The notes: generated from the sequence alone by a model not told the origin. A DNA stretch of 10,216 bases from Bacteroidales bacterium (GCA_003506275.1 DOBD01000060.1:16203-26418); one strand, 5' to 3'; numbered from the stretch's first letter, positions 1 to 7,897 are shown. Program-made: numbers and translations.

Positions 1-327
1 ATGGAAGGCATGTTGTCTCCGGAAATCAAGGAAGAGGTCACCTCGACCATCGAGATTCGTGAGGTATTCCGCATCACCAAAGTGGGTACCGTTGCTGGCT
101 GTATGGTTAAGGAAGGTAAGGTAAAGCGTGGTAACAAGCTCAGGCTTATACGCGACGGCATTGTGATTTATACCGGTGAAATGGGTGCTTTGAAGCGCTT
201 CAAGGAGGATGTCAAGGAGGTCAATTTCGGCTATGAATGCGGATTGAGTTTCGCCAACTACCAAGACCTGAAGGTTGGAGACCTGGTGGAATCCTTCGAA
301 GAAGTTGAAGTGCGCAAGACGCTGTAA
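1..327 (+). CDS. infB: Translation initiation factor IF-2, C-terminal part (5' end cut off by window)
   Basis: These are the last 108 codons of IF-2, the GTPase that places formyl-Met-tRNA on the 30S subunit and promotes subunit joining. The visible part runs from a segment with MEGMLSPE, through [10 protein letters not shown] and [12 protein letters not shown], to [11 protein letters not shown] and GYECGLSF, ending in VEVRKTL. This is the characteristic C-terminal beta-barrel region (domain IV/C2) that binds the initiator tRNA. The ATG at base 1 is an internal methionine codon: the full protein is several times longer and its G domain lies outside the window. The stop is TAA at 325-327, and cvpA starts 41 bases later on the same strand. 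Identity is secure from the motifs; the true start cannot be seen. Confidence 0.96.
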   Translation: MEGMLSPEIKEEVTSTIEIREVFRITKVGTVAGCMVKEGKVKRGNKLRLIRDGIVIYTGEMGALKRFKEDVKEVNFGYECGLSFANYQDLKVGDLVESFEEVEVRKTL

Positions 328-368
328 GGAACGTCTTTAGGTAAAGGCGGTCCCAAAAACGCAAAACT

Positions 369-896
369 ATGGGATGGCTGGATGTCGTATTAGGTATACT
401 GTTGGCCCTGAATATTTTCAGTGGCTTCAAGCATGGCTTTTTCGAAGAGGTGGCCGGTTTTGCCGGTTTGATCGCCGGCCTTTTCGTAGCCTTGGCCATT
501 GACGATGAGGTGAGTTGTCTATTAGCAACGCAGTTGGGGGTTGGCCATACCTGGTCATCCATTCTGGGTTTTTTCCTCCCGTTCATCGCTGTCATCCTGG
601 TTTTCCTTGCCGGTGCCAAGCTGTTCACTCATTTCTTTAAAGCCCTCTCGCTGGGCTGGCTCAACAGGCTGGCCGGAGCTGCGTTCAGTCTCTTGAAAGG
701 GCTGCTGATTCTAAGTATCCTGCTCAACCTCTATGAACGCGTAGACGAGGACAAAAGCCTGCTGGGTTCACAGATAGCCCGATCATCATTGTACGAACCT
801 GTCAGGCGGGTGGCTCCAAGTATTTTTCCTGCTTTTCGGGCAATTAACAATCGCGACAGTCATGAAGACGCTGTTTCGACAAAAACCGTGGTATAA
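369..896 (+). CDS. cvpA: CvpA family membrane protein
   Basis: A 175-residue integral membrane protein of the CvpA family, named for colicin V production in E. coli and more generally linked to envelope stress tolerance; its molecular function is not settled. Four hydrophobic stretches are visible at about residues 4-20, 27-44, 64-86 and 101-121. Family hallmarks are the N-terminal [13 protein letters not shown] segment, [11 protein letters not shown] at 18-28, and [16 protein letters not shown] at 98-113. The last 50 residues are polar and probably cytoplasmic. Length fits the family. It lies between infB and sufB, the usual place in Bacteroidales as I know them. Its TAA stop shares one base with the sufB ATG (TAATG), so the two are probably translationally coupled. 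Confidence 0.88.
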   Translation: MGWLDVVLGILLALNIFSGFKHGFFEEVAGFAGLIAGLFVALAIDDEVSCLLATQLGVGHTWSSILGFFLPFIAVILVFLAGAKLFTHFFKALSLGWLNRLAGAAFSLLKGLLILSILLNLYERVDEDKSLLGSQIARSSLYEPVRRVAPSIFPAFRAINNRDSHEDAVSTKTVV

Positions 897-2344
897 TGGC
901 AGATAATTCCAACAACCTCCTGGATGATGTAACCTCCAGGGACTATCAATACGGATTTGTATCCGAAATCGATTCGGAAACCATCCCCGTGGGGCTTAAT
1001 GAGGATGTCATACGTCTCATTTCCTCCAAAAAAAACGAGCCGGATTGGATGCTCGACTTCAGGCTAAAGGCCTACCGACATTGGTTGACCTTACCCATGC
1101 CAGATTGGGCGCACCTGAACATCCCTCCCATCGATTACCAGCAAATTGCCTATTATTCTGCTCCCAAGGCAAAGAAAGGGCCAAAAAGCCTCGATGAGGT
1201 CGATCCAGAATTGCTGAAAACGTTCGATAAGCTGGGAATTCCCTTGGAAGAACAAAAGCATTTGACGGGTATAGCCGTAGATGCCGTCATGGATAGTGTT
1301 TCAGTCAAGACCACGTTCAAGGAAAACCTTTCGGAATTGGGTATTATTTTCTGTTCGTTCAGTGAAGCCGTTCAGCAATACCCAGATCTGGTCAAACAGT
1401 ACCTGGGAACGGTGGTGGGTTACAGGGACAATTTCTTTGCTGCCCTCAACTGTGCCGTTTTCAGTGATGGCTCGTTTGCCTACATACCCAAGGGGGTCAA
1501 ATGCCCTATGGAGCTTTCCACCTATTTTCGCATCAATGCAGCCAACACCGGCCAATTCGAGCGCACCTTGATCGTAGCCGACGACAACAGTTACGTCAGT
1601 TACCTGGAAGGATGTACGGCTCCCATGCGCGATGAAAACCAATTGCATGCCGCCATTGTTGAGATCATCGCACTCGAAAGGGCTGAAGTAAAGTATTCCA
1701 CGGTGCAGAACTGGTATCCTGGCGATAAAAATGGCGTAGGTGGTATTTACAACTTTGTCACCAAGCGTGGCATATGTAAAGGAAATGGTTCGAAGATATC
1801 ATGGACCCAGGTGGAAACCGGCTCGGCCATCACCTGGAAATACCCCAGTTGCATCCTGGCTGGTGATGATTCAGTGGGTGAGTTTTATTCCGTAGCCGTA
1901 ACCAACCATCACCAACAAGCCGATACGGGTACCAAGATGATTCACCTGGGTAAAAACACCAAAAGCCGTATCGTTTCGAAAGGAATATCGGCTGGTAAAA
2001 GCCAGAACAGTTACAGGGGGCTAGTTAAAGTGGTACCCAGGGCTGAAAATGCCAGAAACTTTTCCCAATGTGACAGCTTACTGCTGAGCGATGAATGCGG
2101 AGCCCATACGTTCCCATACATTGATATCAACAACGATACGGCCGTAGTGGAACACGAAGCCACGACGTCCAAGATCAATGAAGACCAGCTCTTCTATTGT
2201 AACCAACGCGGTATCTCGACAGAAGATGCTGTGGCATTGATTGTCAATGGTTACGCCAGGGAAGTCATCAACAAACTGCCCATGGAGTTTGCCGTCGAAG
2301 CACAGAAGCTCCTGCAAATAACATTGGAAGGGAGCGTGGGCTGA
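896..2344 (+). CDS. sufB: SufB, Fe-S cluster assembly scaffold subunit
   Basis: A 482-residue SufB, the scaffold subunit of the cytoplasmic SufBC2D complex on which Fe-S clusters are built from SufS/SufE-derived sulfur. Recognisable segments are [13 protein letters not shown] (47-59), [18 protein letters not shown] (197-214), [18 protein letters not shown] (236-253), [10 protein letters not shown] (388-397) and [18 protein letters not shown] (418-435). By motif matching, Cys240 corresponds to the sulfur-acceptor Cys254 of E. coli SufB, Cys392 to Cys405 at the cluster assembly site, and Glu419-His420-Glu421 to the E432-H433-E434 trio. Length is normal for the family. The start overlaps the cvpA stop by one base and the TGA overlaps the ATG of the next gene by one base. 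In the usual operon sufC would follow directly; here two other genes intervene. Confidence 0.97.
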   Translation: MADNSNNLLDDVTSRDYQYGFVSEIDSETIPVGLNEDVIRLISSKKNEPDWMLDFRLKAYRHWLTLPMPDWAHLNIPPIDYQQIAYYSAPKAKKGPKSLDEVDPELLKTFDKLGIPLEEQKHLTGIAVDAVMDSVSVKTTFKENLSELGIIFCSFSEAVQQYPDLVKQYLGTVVGYRDNFFAALNCAVFSDGSFAYIPKGVKCPMELSTYFRINAANTGQFERTLIVADDNSYVSYLEGCTAPMRDENQLHAAIVEIIALERAEVKYSTVQNWYPGDKNGVGGIYNFVTKRGICKGNGSKISWTQVETGSAITWKYPSCILAGDDSVGEFYSVAVTNHHQQADTGTKMIHLGKNTKSRIVSKGISAGKSQNSYRGLVKVVPRAENARNFSQCDSLLLSDECGAHTFPYIDINNDTAVVEHEATTSKINEDQLFYCNQRGISTEDAVALIVNGYAREVINKLPMEFAVEAQKLLQITLEGSVG

Positions 2345-3018
2345 TGGAAGGATTGAGCCAAACCCTATTGACCTTGGGGGGATACCCGTTGAGCCTGCTG
2401 GAATTACTGGGGGTGCTCAGTGGGCTGTTAGCCGTATTGCTGGCCTCCAAGGCCTTGTCCGTCAATTTTCTGGTGGGCATGTTCAACAGTGTGTGCTATT
2501 TTTTGCTGTTTTTTCAATACAGGTTATATTCGGTCATGCTATTACAGGTCGTATACTTCACCTTTAGCCTCTATGGTTTTTACCATTGGCGGCACCCCAA
2601 ACAAGGGGAAGCGGGACCTGATAACGAACAACGCATCCGTCTGCTCGATAACAGACAGCGCCTGTTTTACGCCAGCCTCATCGCATTGGCCGGTGTGGTA
2701 TGGGCCTGGTTGAGCATTCATTTTCAGGCGCGCTTTCCTGCGGGGGTGGATCCACCGGCATACCCTTGGTTGGATGCGTTTCTAGCGATGGCAAGCGTGT
2801 TTGGACAGTGGCTACTGTCTAAAAAGTACTGGGAAAATTGGATGGTGTGGTTGATGGTTGATGTGTCATCTACCCTGTTGTATGCCTCCATGGGCATGGT
2901 GTTCACAGCGATCATGTATGGTGTGTTCAGTTTGATTGCGCTTAAAGCGTTGATATCCTGGTTTCGCACCTATAAGTCTTACCATCAGGCAGTCGCTCCG
3001 GTCACGCTGGAACAATGA
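2344..3018 (+). CDS. pnuC: PnuC family transporter (nicotinamide riboside or related vitamin)
   Basis: A 224-residue inner-membrane protein of the PnuC family: facilitators that let nicotinamide riboside, or in relatives thiamine or riboflavin, into the cell, where phosphorylation traps it. It is dominated by hydrophobic helices, about seven by eye. Family signatures are SLYGFYHWR at 75-83 and the stretch at 154-180 with Gln155, a Lys pair at 160-161, Glu164-Asn165-Trp166, Trp169, Asp173 and a final Leu-Tyr. No kinase gene (nadR or similar) and no TPP riboswitch is adjacent, so the substrate cannot be decided here; nicotinamide riboside is the default guess. The ATG lies in the TGATG junction with the sufB stop, implying co-translation. 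A transporter inside a suf operon is unusual. Confidence 0.85.
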   Translation: MEGLSQTLLTLGGYPLSLLELLGVLSGLLAVLLASKALSVNFLVGMFNSVCYFLLFFQYRLYSVMLLQVVYFTFSLYGFYHWRHPKQGEAGPDNEQRIRLLDNRQRLFYASLIALAGVVWAWLSIHFQARFPAGVDPPAYPWLDAFLAMASVFGQWLLSKKYWENWMVWLMVDVSSTLLYASMGMVFTAIMYGVFSLIALKALISWFRTYKSYHQAVAPVTLEQ

Positions 3019-3037
3019 CATACTAACATAGTTGGAT

Positions 3038-3412
3038 ATGAAAGAAGACATTGAAGAACCCATTAAAAAAAGCCCATGGCTCATTGCTGGCTTGCTGCTC
3101 CTGGAAGTCCTGTTGATCATCACCGGGGTTTTGTTGGTCAGTTGGTACCTGGACAATTTGGAGCTGGGCATCGAACAAGCCAGCTTAAACCGGGTGCTGG
3201 TCAGTGGGGTGGCTGTGCTAGTGCTCCTTGTTCTGTTAACAGTCATCCTGATCAACCTCCTTGGCAAGCGTCGTACATCAGGCAGCTCCGCTCGTCGGGG
3301 GAGCAAACCGGCGCATAAAACCACCTCCCGACAGGCCAATCCCGCAAAGAAACCGGTTAGCCGCAGGAAAACGACTGCAAAGGCAACCTCCAAACGAACC
3401 ACTAAACATTAA
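3038..3412 (+). CDS. Small two-helix membrane protein with lysine/arginine-rich tail, unknown function
   Basis: A 124-residue protein I do not recognise. Residues 1-12 are charged (MKEDIEEPIKKS). Two hydrophobic helices follow at about 14-36 and 53-75, joined by a short loop (YLDNLELGIEQASLNR). From residue 77 the tail of 48 residues has 17 Lys/Arg, no Asp or Glu, and is otherwise mostly Ser, Thr, Ala, Pro and Gly, resembling the disordered tails of histone H1-like proteins. The positive-inside rule places both ends in the cytoplasm, so the tail could touch nucleic acid, ribosomes or acidic lipids; this is inference. I chose ATG 3038 over the in-frame TTG at 3032. It lies 19 bases after pnuC and its TAA is 11 bases before sufC, so it is surely co-transcribed with the suf genes. 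Confidence 0.75.
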   Translation: MKEDIEEPIKKSPWLIAGLLLLEVLLIITGVLLVSWYLDNLELGIEQASLNRVLVSGVAVLVLLVLLTVILINLLGKRRTSGSSARRGSKPAHKTTSRQANPAKKPVSRRKTTAKATSKRTTKH

Positions 3413-3423
3413 TAATCTAACCT

Positions 3424-4179
3424 ATGTTACTTGAAATAAAAAACCTGCATGCCTCTGTTGAAGGCAAAGAAATACTGAGGGGCATCAACTTGACGGTGAA
3501 CGAAGGGGAAATCCATGCCATCATGGGTCCCAATGGATCCGGCAAAAGTACCCTTTCTGCTGTCCTGGCTGGTCATCCTTCCTTTGAAGTGACCGAAGGA
3601 GAGGTTTGGTTCAAGGGTAAGAATTTACTGGAGCTATCTCCCGAGGACAGGTCGAGAGAGGGTCTCTTTCTCAGTTTTCAATACCCTGTGGAAATACCCG
3701 GTGTGAGCATGACGAATTTTTTACGCACGGCCATAAATGAGCACCGCAAATACCGGGGTGAAGAACCTCCTACAGCGGCTGAATTTCTTAAAATCATGCG
3801 GGAAAAAAGAGCCGTGGTCGAAATGGAAAGCAAGCTGGCCAACCGGTCGGTGAATGAAGGCTTTTCCGGGGGAGAGAAAAAGCGTAATGAGATCTTCCAA
3901 ATGGCCATGCTCGAGCCCCGTCTGGCTATCTTGGACGAAACCGACAGTGGTCTTGATATTGATGCCCTGCGCATTGTTGCCCAGGGTGTCAATAAACTGA
4001 AATCCTCCGACAACGCAACCATCCTTATCACTCACTATCAACGGCTGCTTGAGTACATAGTGCCCGATGTGGTGCACGTGTTGTATCAGGGGCGTATTGT
4101 GCGTTCGGCCGGTAAGGAATTGGCCATGCAGTTGGAAGACAGAGGCTACGATTGGATTAAACAAGAAATGTCCGAATGA
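3424..4179 (+). CDS. sufC: SufC, ABC-type ATPase of the Fe-S assembly complex
   Basis: A 251-residue cytoplasmic ATPase that binds SufB and SufD and drives the conformational change exposing the cluster assembly site; despite the ABC fold it is not a transporter subunit. Seen in order: Walker A GPNGSGKST (35-43), Q-loop Gln86 in LSFQYPVEIPGVS, the SufC-type signature FSGGEKKRNEIFQM (147-160), Walker B LAILDETDSGLD (168-179, with Asp171 and Glu172), and the switch His204 in ITHYQRLL. The sequence DETDSGLDIDAL is typical of SufC rather than transporter ATPases. Length matches the family. The gene overlaps sufD by four bases (ATGA at 4176-4179), indicating translational coupling. Confidence 0.97.
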   Translation: MLLEIKNLHASVEGKEILRGINLTVNEGEIHAIMGPNGSGKSTLSAVLAGHPSFEVTEGEVWFKGKNLLELSPEDRSREGLFLSFQYPVEIPGVSMTNFLRTAINEHRKYRGEEPPTAAEFLKIMREKRAVVEMESKLANRSVNEGFSGGEKKRNEIFQMAMLEPRLAILDETDSGLDIDALRIVAQGVNKLKSSDNATILITHYQRLLEYIVPDVVHVLYQGRIVRSAGKELAMQLEDRGYDWIKQEMSE

Positions 4180-5522
4180 TGTCAGCAGAAAAAGACTATA
4201 TTGACCTGTTTGCCGCCCATAAGTCTCTCATCAACAGCACTTGCGGTCCGGTGATGAATGCACCGAGAAAGGCGGCCATGGAGGCTTTCACTTCCCTGGG
4301 ATTTCCGACCAATCGTCAGGAAGCCTACCGGGATTGCGACCTCAGTCCTGCGCTGGAAAAGGATTATGGCATGAACCTCCATCGCCTGTCCATCCCAGTT
4401 GATCCTAATCAGGTGTTCAGTTGCGACGTGCCTAACCTGTCAACTCATCTGTATTTTATTCTCAATGACCAGTTCTATGCCGGCAATACGGTGAACCGTC
4501 TGCCTGAGGGGGTACTTTGCGGGAGTCTCAACAGCTTGTCACAATCGCACGAAGCCTTGTTGGCACCTTACTATAACAAGCTGGCGGCCCCCTCCAAAGA
4601 TGGGCTGGCTGCTTTCAATACCGCTTTCGCACAGGATGGTTTTGTGTTGTATGTGCCTGAAGGAGTTGTTCTCGAAAAACCCATTCAGGTCATCAATATC
4701 TTAAGAGCGCCAGAGGACATGCTCGTGCAGCGTCGTATCCTGGTCATACTGGAAAAAGGGGCTCAGGCCACCCTGCTTTTTTGTGACCATGCCTTGTCTT
4801 CCAATCAGTTGTTTGCCAATCAAGTGGCAGAATTGTTCATCGGCCAAGAAGCCAACCTGTCGTACTATGAGCTGGAGATGAACCATCCTCAGACGACCAG
4901 GGTCAGCCATGCCTTCGCTACGGTGGGTCAACAAGCTCAGCTTTTGATGAACGCCGTCACGCTTAACAACGGCTTTACCCGCAACAACGCTTCGGTACGC
5001 TTCGATGGTCAACACGCAGAGGCCTTTTTATCGGGCATCGTGCTGGCTGAAACGGGCCAGTTTGTCGACAACCACGTCATGGTGGACCACGCCCTTCCCA
5101 ATTGTACCAGCAATCAGTTGTATAAATACGTTCTTGATGGGGAAGCTGGAGGTATTTTCGCCGGCAGCATCATGGTGCGTAAGGATGCTCAAAAAACGGC
5201 GGCTTACCAGTCGAACAAAAACCTGTGCAGTCCTCAATCCAAGATGCGCGCCAGACCTCAGTTGGAAATTTACGCCGATGATGTGAAGTGCAGCCATGGT
5301 TCGGCCACCGGTCAGATGGATGAAAATGCCCTTTTCTATTTGCGTTCAAGGGGTATTTCGGAAACAGAGGCTCGTATGCTGATGAAGTATGCCTTCACCA
5401 CCGATGTCATCGACACCATCAGCCTGGAACCTTTGCGGGACAGGATGCGCATGTTGATTGAAAAACGATTCCGTGGAGAGTTGGCGCGTTGTGCCGGTTG
5501 CTCTGCTGCTTATTGCCACTGA
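4176..5522 (+). CDS. sufD: SufD, Fe-S cluster assembly subunit
   Basis: A 448-residue SufD, the SufB paralogue that completes the SufBC2D complex and is linked to iron entry. The N-terminal part is divergent as usual; the beta-helix core is recognisable from about residue 150 (LYVPEGVVLEKPIQV) to 395. Diagnostic segments are NASVRFDGQHAEAFLSG (271-287), NHVMVDHALPNC (299-310), QLYKYVLDGEAGGIFAG (314-330) and QLEIYADDVKCSHGSATG (362-379). His374 in CSHG corresponds to His360 of E. coli SufD, needed for cluster assembly. Two ATG codons are in tandem (4176 and 4179), and either could start the protein. The C-terminus is odd: it ends CAGCSAAYCH, with Cys439, Cys442, Cys447 and His448. sufS starts two bases after the stop. 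Confidence 0.95.
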   Translation: MMSAEKDYIDLFAAHKSLINSTCGPVMNAPRKAAMEAFTSLGFPTNRQEAYRDCDLSPALEKDYGMNLHRLSIPVDPNQVFSCDVPNLSTHLYFILNDQFYAGNTVNRLPEGVLCGSLNSLSQSHEALLAPYYNKLAAPSKDGLAAFNTAFAQDGFVLYVPEGVVLEKPIQVINILRAPEDMLVQRRILVILEKGAQATLLFCDHALSSNQLFANQVAELFIGQEANLSYYELEMNHPQTTRVSHAFATVGQQAQLLMNAVTLNNGFTRNNASVRFDGQHAEAFLSGIVLAETGQFVDNHVMVDHALPNCTSNQLYKYVLDGEAGGIFAGSIMVRKDAQKTAAYQSNKNLCSPQSKMRARPQLEIYADDVKCSHGSATGQMDENALFYLRSRGISETEARMLMKYAFTTDVIDTISLEPLRDRMRMLIEKRFRGELARCAGCSAAYCH

Positions 5523-5523
5523 T

Positions 5524-6741
5524 ATGGATGTCATGCTTGCCAACCTTCGTGAAACGTTTCCGCTGCTCAAGGAAACAGTATATGGTAAACCGTTGATCTA
5601 TCTGGATAATGCCGCCACTACACAGAAGCCACAACGGGTTATTGACAGGATCACGGCCGGATACACGTCGACCAATGCCAACATTCACCGGGGTGTGCAT
5701 TTCCTCAGTCAACGAGCCACTGAAGCTCACGAGGCGGCCAGGGAAAGGGTGCGTCGATTTCTGAACGCCGCTGATGCTTCTGAAATTATTTTTACCAGGG
5801 GCACGACGGAAGCCATCAACCTGGTAGCCTTTTCCTTTGGAGAGGCCTTTTGTCAAGCAGGTGATGAAATTCTTGTTTCAGCGATGGAACATCATTCCAA
5901 TATCGTTCCCTGGCAACTGCTGTGCGAACGTAAAAGGTTGGTTTTAAAAGTAATACCACTGAACGACAACGGGGAGATTGAGTTGGATGCCTTCAGAGAT
6001 ATGTTGGGCCCCAGGGTTAAGCTGTTGGCTGTGACTCATGTCTCCAATGTGCTGGGAACCATTAATCCGGTGGCTATGTTGATCAAGCAGGCACATGCCG
6101 TCGGCATACCCGTATTGGTGGATGGTGCTCAGGCGGTCCCCCATCTTGCTGTGGATGTACAAGCATTGGACGCAGATTTCTATGCCTTTTCATCGCATAA
6201 AATCTATGGTCCAACTGGTATCGGCGTCTTATATGGCAAGACCGCCTTGCTTAAGGCGCTTCCACCGTATCAAGGTGGTGGAGAAATGATCAATCAGGTC
6301 CGTTTTTCGGGTTCAACCTGGAATGAAATTCCCTATAAATTTGAGGCAGGTACCCCTGATTTTATTGGTTCGACAGCCTTGGCTGAAGCCTTGGACGTAC
6401 TGGATGAAGTTGGCCTGGATCGTATTCGCCAGCATGAGATCCGTTTGCTCAACGAAGCCGAGGAAGGGTTGAAAACCATCGATGGATGCAGGATTTTTGG
6501 TCAATCAAGTAACAAAAGTGCTGTCTTGTCTTTTTTGCTCGATGGCATTCATCCCTTTGACGTGGGGACCTTGCTCGATCGGTTGGGCATAGCCGTCCGT
6601 ACCGGTCATCATTGCGCTCAGCCACTTATGGAAAGCCTTGGCATTGATGGCACCGTCAGGGTCTCATTTGCCTGTTACAACACGAGCAGCGAAGTCGAAG
6701 CACTGATAAAGGGGCTCAAGCGGGTTCGTAGTATGTTCTAA
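5524..6741 (+). CDS. sufS: SufS, cysteine desulfurase (group II, PLP-dependent)
   Basis: A 405-residue cysteine desulfurase that converts L-cysteine to alanine and holds the sulfur as a persulfide for SufE. Counting from ATG 5524, the PLP lysine is Lys226 in SSHKIYGPTG and the persulfide cysteine is Cys364 in RTGHHCAQPLM, the same numbers as in E. coli SufS. Other landmarks are LDNAATTQKP (28-37), the PLP-stacking His123 in MEHHSNIVPW, and the cofactor Asp200 in VLVDGAQAVPH. The missing insertion before the catalytic Cys and the RTGHHCAQP motif place it in group II (SufS/CsdA) rather than IscS. The frame stays open upstream to a TTG at 5458, which I rejected: it would add 22 residues and overlap sufD by 65 bases, while ATG 5524 gives the family's normal length. 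An in-frame ATG at 5533 is an alternative. Confidence 0.96.
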   Translation: MDVMLANLRETFPLLKETVYGKPLIYLDNAATTQKPQRVIDRITAGYTSTNANIHRGVHFLSQRATEAHEAARERVRRFLNAADASEIIFTRGTTEAINLVAFSFGEAFCQAGDEILVSAMEHHSNIVPWQLLCERKRLVLKVIPLNDNGEIELDAFRDMLGPRVKLLAVTHVSNVLGTINPVAMLIKQAHAVGIPVLVDGAQAVPHLAVDVQALDADFYAFSSHKIYGPTGIGVLYGKTALLKALPPYQGGGEMINQVRFSGSTWNEIPYKFEAGTPDFIGSTALAEALDVLDEVGLDRIRQHEIRLLNEAEEGLKTIDGCRIFGQSSNKSAVLSFLLDGIHPFDVGTLLDRLGIAVRTGHHCAQPLMESLGIDGTVRVSFACYNTSSEVEALIKGLKRVRSMF

Positions 6742-6754
6742 CCCCTCTTTTTCG

Positions 6755-6762
6755 TATCTTTG
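6755..6762 (+). promoter_or_regulatory. Candidate Bacteroidota -7 promoter element upstream of sufE
   Basis: The octamer TATCTTTG fits the Bacteroidota sigma-factor -7 consensus TAnnTTTG and lies in the 54-base gap between sufS and sufE, ending 33 bases before the sufE ATG. I see no clear TTG-type -33 element at the expected spacing, so it may be a weak or internal promoter letting sufE be made apart from the long upstream operon. A chance match is possible, but the octamer falls in one of the few non-coding gaps. Confidence 0.45.
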
Positions 6763-6795
6763 TGCGAGATAACGGGTTGATCAACGATAACCACT

Positions 6796-7218
6796 ATGAC
6801 CATCAACGAAATACAAGACAGCATCATCGAGGCTTTCGAGACCTTTGATGACTGGATGGACAAGTACCAATTGCTTATTGATACAGGTAATGAACTCCCA
6901 CCGCTGGATGAGGCGTACAAAAAACCGCAATACCTGATAGAAGGTTGTCAGAGCCGTGTTTGGGTACATGCTTCCTTTGAAGACGGCCGCATGCGGCTGA
7001 AGGCTGAAAGCGATACCGTCATCGTAAAGGGCATCATCGCCCTCCTGGTCAGGGTCTACGACGGAAAGACACCGGATGAAATCCTGGGTGCCGACTTATA
7101 CTTCATTGAGCGGATTGGTCTGAAGGATCATTTGTCTCCAACCCGTTCCAATGGCCTGGTATCCATGGTGAAACAAATACGGCAATACGCCAGGGTGTTT
7201 CAATTACAACAGGCGTAG
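6796..7218 (+). CDS. sufE: SufE, sulfur-acceptor partner of SufS
   Basis: A 140-residue SufE, which takes the persulfide from SufS Cys364 and delivers it to SufB while stimulating the desulfurase. The active cysteine is Cys51 in YLIEGCQSRVW (47-56), the same residue number as in E. coli SufE. Other family features are the N-terminal helix with FDDWMDKYQLLIDTG (17-31), LPPLDEAYK just ahead of the Cys loop, and the C-terminal part with IGLKDHLSPTRSNGL. Length is typical. It follows sufS by 54 bases, unlike the overlaps elsewhere in the cluster, and has its own candidate promoter. The TAG stop faces the rnhB stop across one base. Confidence 0.95.
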   Translation: MTINEIQDSIIEAFETFDDWMDKYQLLIDTGNELPPLDEAYKKPQYLIEGCQSRVWVHASFEDGRMRLKAESDTVIVKGIIALLVRVYDGKTPDEILGADLYFIERIGLKDHLSPTRSNGLVSMVKQIRQYARVFQLQQA

Positions 7219-7219
7219 T

Positions 7220-7882
7220 TTAGAAATCCAACGACAATTGATTGTCAACCACATGAAAACTCTTTCTGTGGTGTTCGGTGAGTCCGTATCGACGGATAGC
7301 CTCTCTGTGTTCTTCCGTGGGGTACCCTTTATTACTGCTCCACTGATACTTGGGGTCTTGTTCGTGTAGGAGGTTCATGTAGTCATCCCGATAAGTCTTG
7401 GCCAGGATAGAGGCAGCCGCTATCGACAGGTAGAGGCCGTCTCCTTTTACCACGCACGTATGGGGGATTTCCGGGTAGTTCAGGAAATGCCTGGCTTCCA
7501 CCTGATGATGCGGTAGTTTGTATAGGGGTAGTTGTTTGATGTAGCGAAAACGATTGCCGTCTATCAGTAAATGCGTTGGTTGAAGGCTCAAGTGGTGTAT
7601 GGCCCTGTGCATGGCCAAGTAGGAGGCATTCAGGATATTAAGTTTGTCGATTTCTGCCGCTTCCACGATGCCCAGACTCCAGGCCAGCGCTTCCGACTCA
7701 ATGAGGGGTCTGAGTGCGTAACGCTGCTTTTCCGTCAATTGTTTGGAATCGTTCAACACCTCGTTGGCGAAGTCCTTTGGCAGGATGACAGCAGCGGCGT
7801 AAACAGGCCCGGCCAGACAACCCCTGCCGGCTTCGTCGCAGCCTGCCTCAAGCAGGTGTTCGTTCAGATAGGGCAACAACAT
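7220..7882 (-). CDS. rnhB: Ribonuclease HII
   Basis: A 220-residue RNase HII, which nicks the RNA strand of RNA-DNA hybrids and removes single ribonucleotides misincorporated in DNA. The N-terminal active-site motif [15 protein letters not shown] (13-27) carries Asp16 and Glu17; a third acidic residue is Asp108 in LLIDGNRF; and the last is Asp166 in [17 protein letters not shown] (153-169). [10 protein letters not shown] (45-54) and the C-terminal [15 protein letters not shown] are also typical. Length is normal. The start is ATG at 7882-7880, 15 bases after the stop of the upstream M28-family gene, so it is the last gene of a three-gene minus-strand unit. Its 3' end abuts sufE. Confidence 0.95.
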   Translation of the reverse strand: MLLPYLNEHLLEAGCDEAGRGCLAGPVYAAAVILPKDFANEVLNDSKQLTEKQRYALRPLIESEALAWSLGIVEAAEIDKLNILNASYLAMHRAIHHLSLQPTHLLIDGNRFRYIKQLPLYKLPHHQVEARHFLNYPEIPHTCVVKGDGLYLSIAAASILAKTYRDDYMNLLHEQDPKYQWSSNKGYPTEEHREAIRRYGLTEHHRKSFHVVDNQLSLDF

Positions 7883-7897
7883 GAGGCTTCCCGGTGT

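Noticed and set aside
328..368. Possible promoter or terminator between infB and cvpA
   Set aside because: The 41 bases hold no TAnnTTTG match and no hairpin followed by T residues.
221..628. 135-codon minus-strand frame across infB and cvpA
   Set aside because: It overlaps two well-supported genes and carries no motif.
892..897. TATAAT hexamer at the cvpA-sufB junction, like an E. coli -10 box
   Set aside because: It overlaps the coupled stop/start, no -35 partner is evident, and Bacteroidota promoters use TAnnTTTG instead.
2866..3402. 178-codon open frame on the minus strand opposite pnuC and the small membrane gene
   Set aside because: Its translation is low-complexity and Arg/Ser/Thr-rich, lacks family motifs, and is best explained as the complement of the hydrophobic and basic coding sequence on the plus strand.
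3721..4164. 147-codon minus-strand frame inside sufC
   Set aside because: It is fully contained in a strongly conserved gene and has no recognisable domain.
5458..5523. N-terminal extension of SufS from a TTG codon
   Set aside because: It would overlap sufD by 65 bases and add 22 residues absent from the family; ATG 5524 gives catalytic residues at the standard positions 226 and 364.
5419..5856. 145-codon minus-strand frame spanning the sufD-sufS junction
   Set aside because: It lies opposite two certain genes, and its translation shows no domain.
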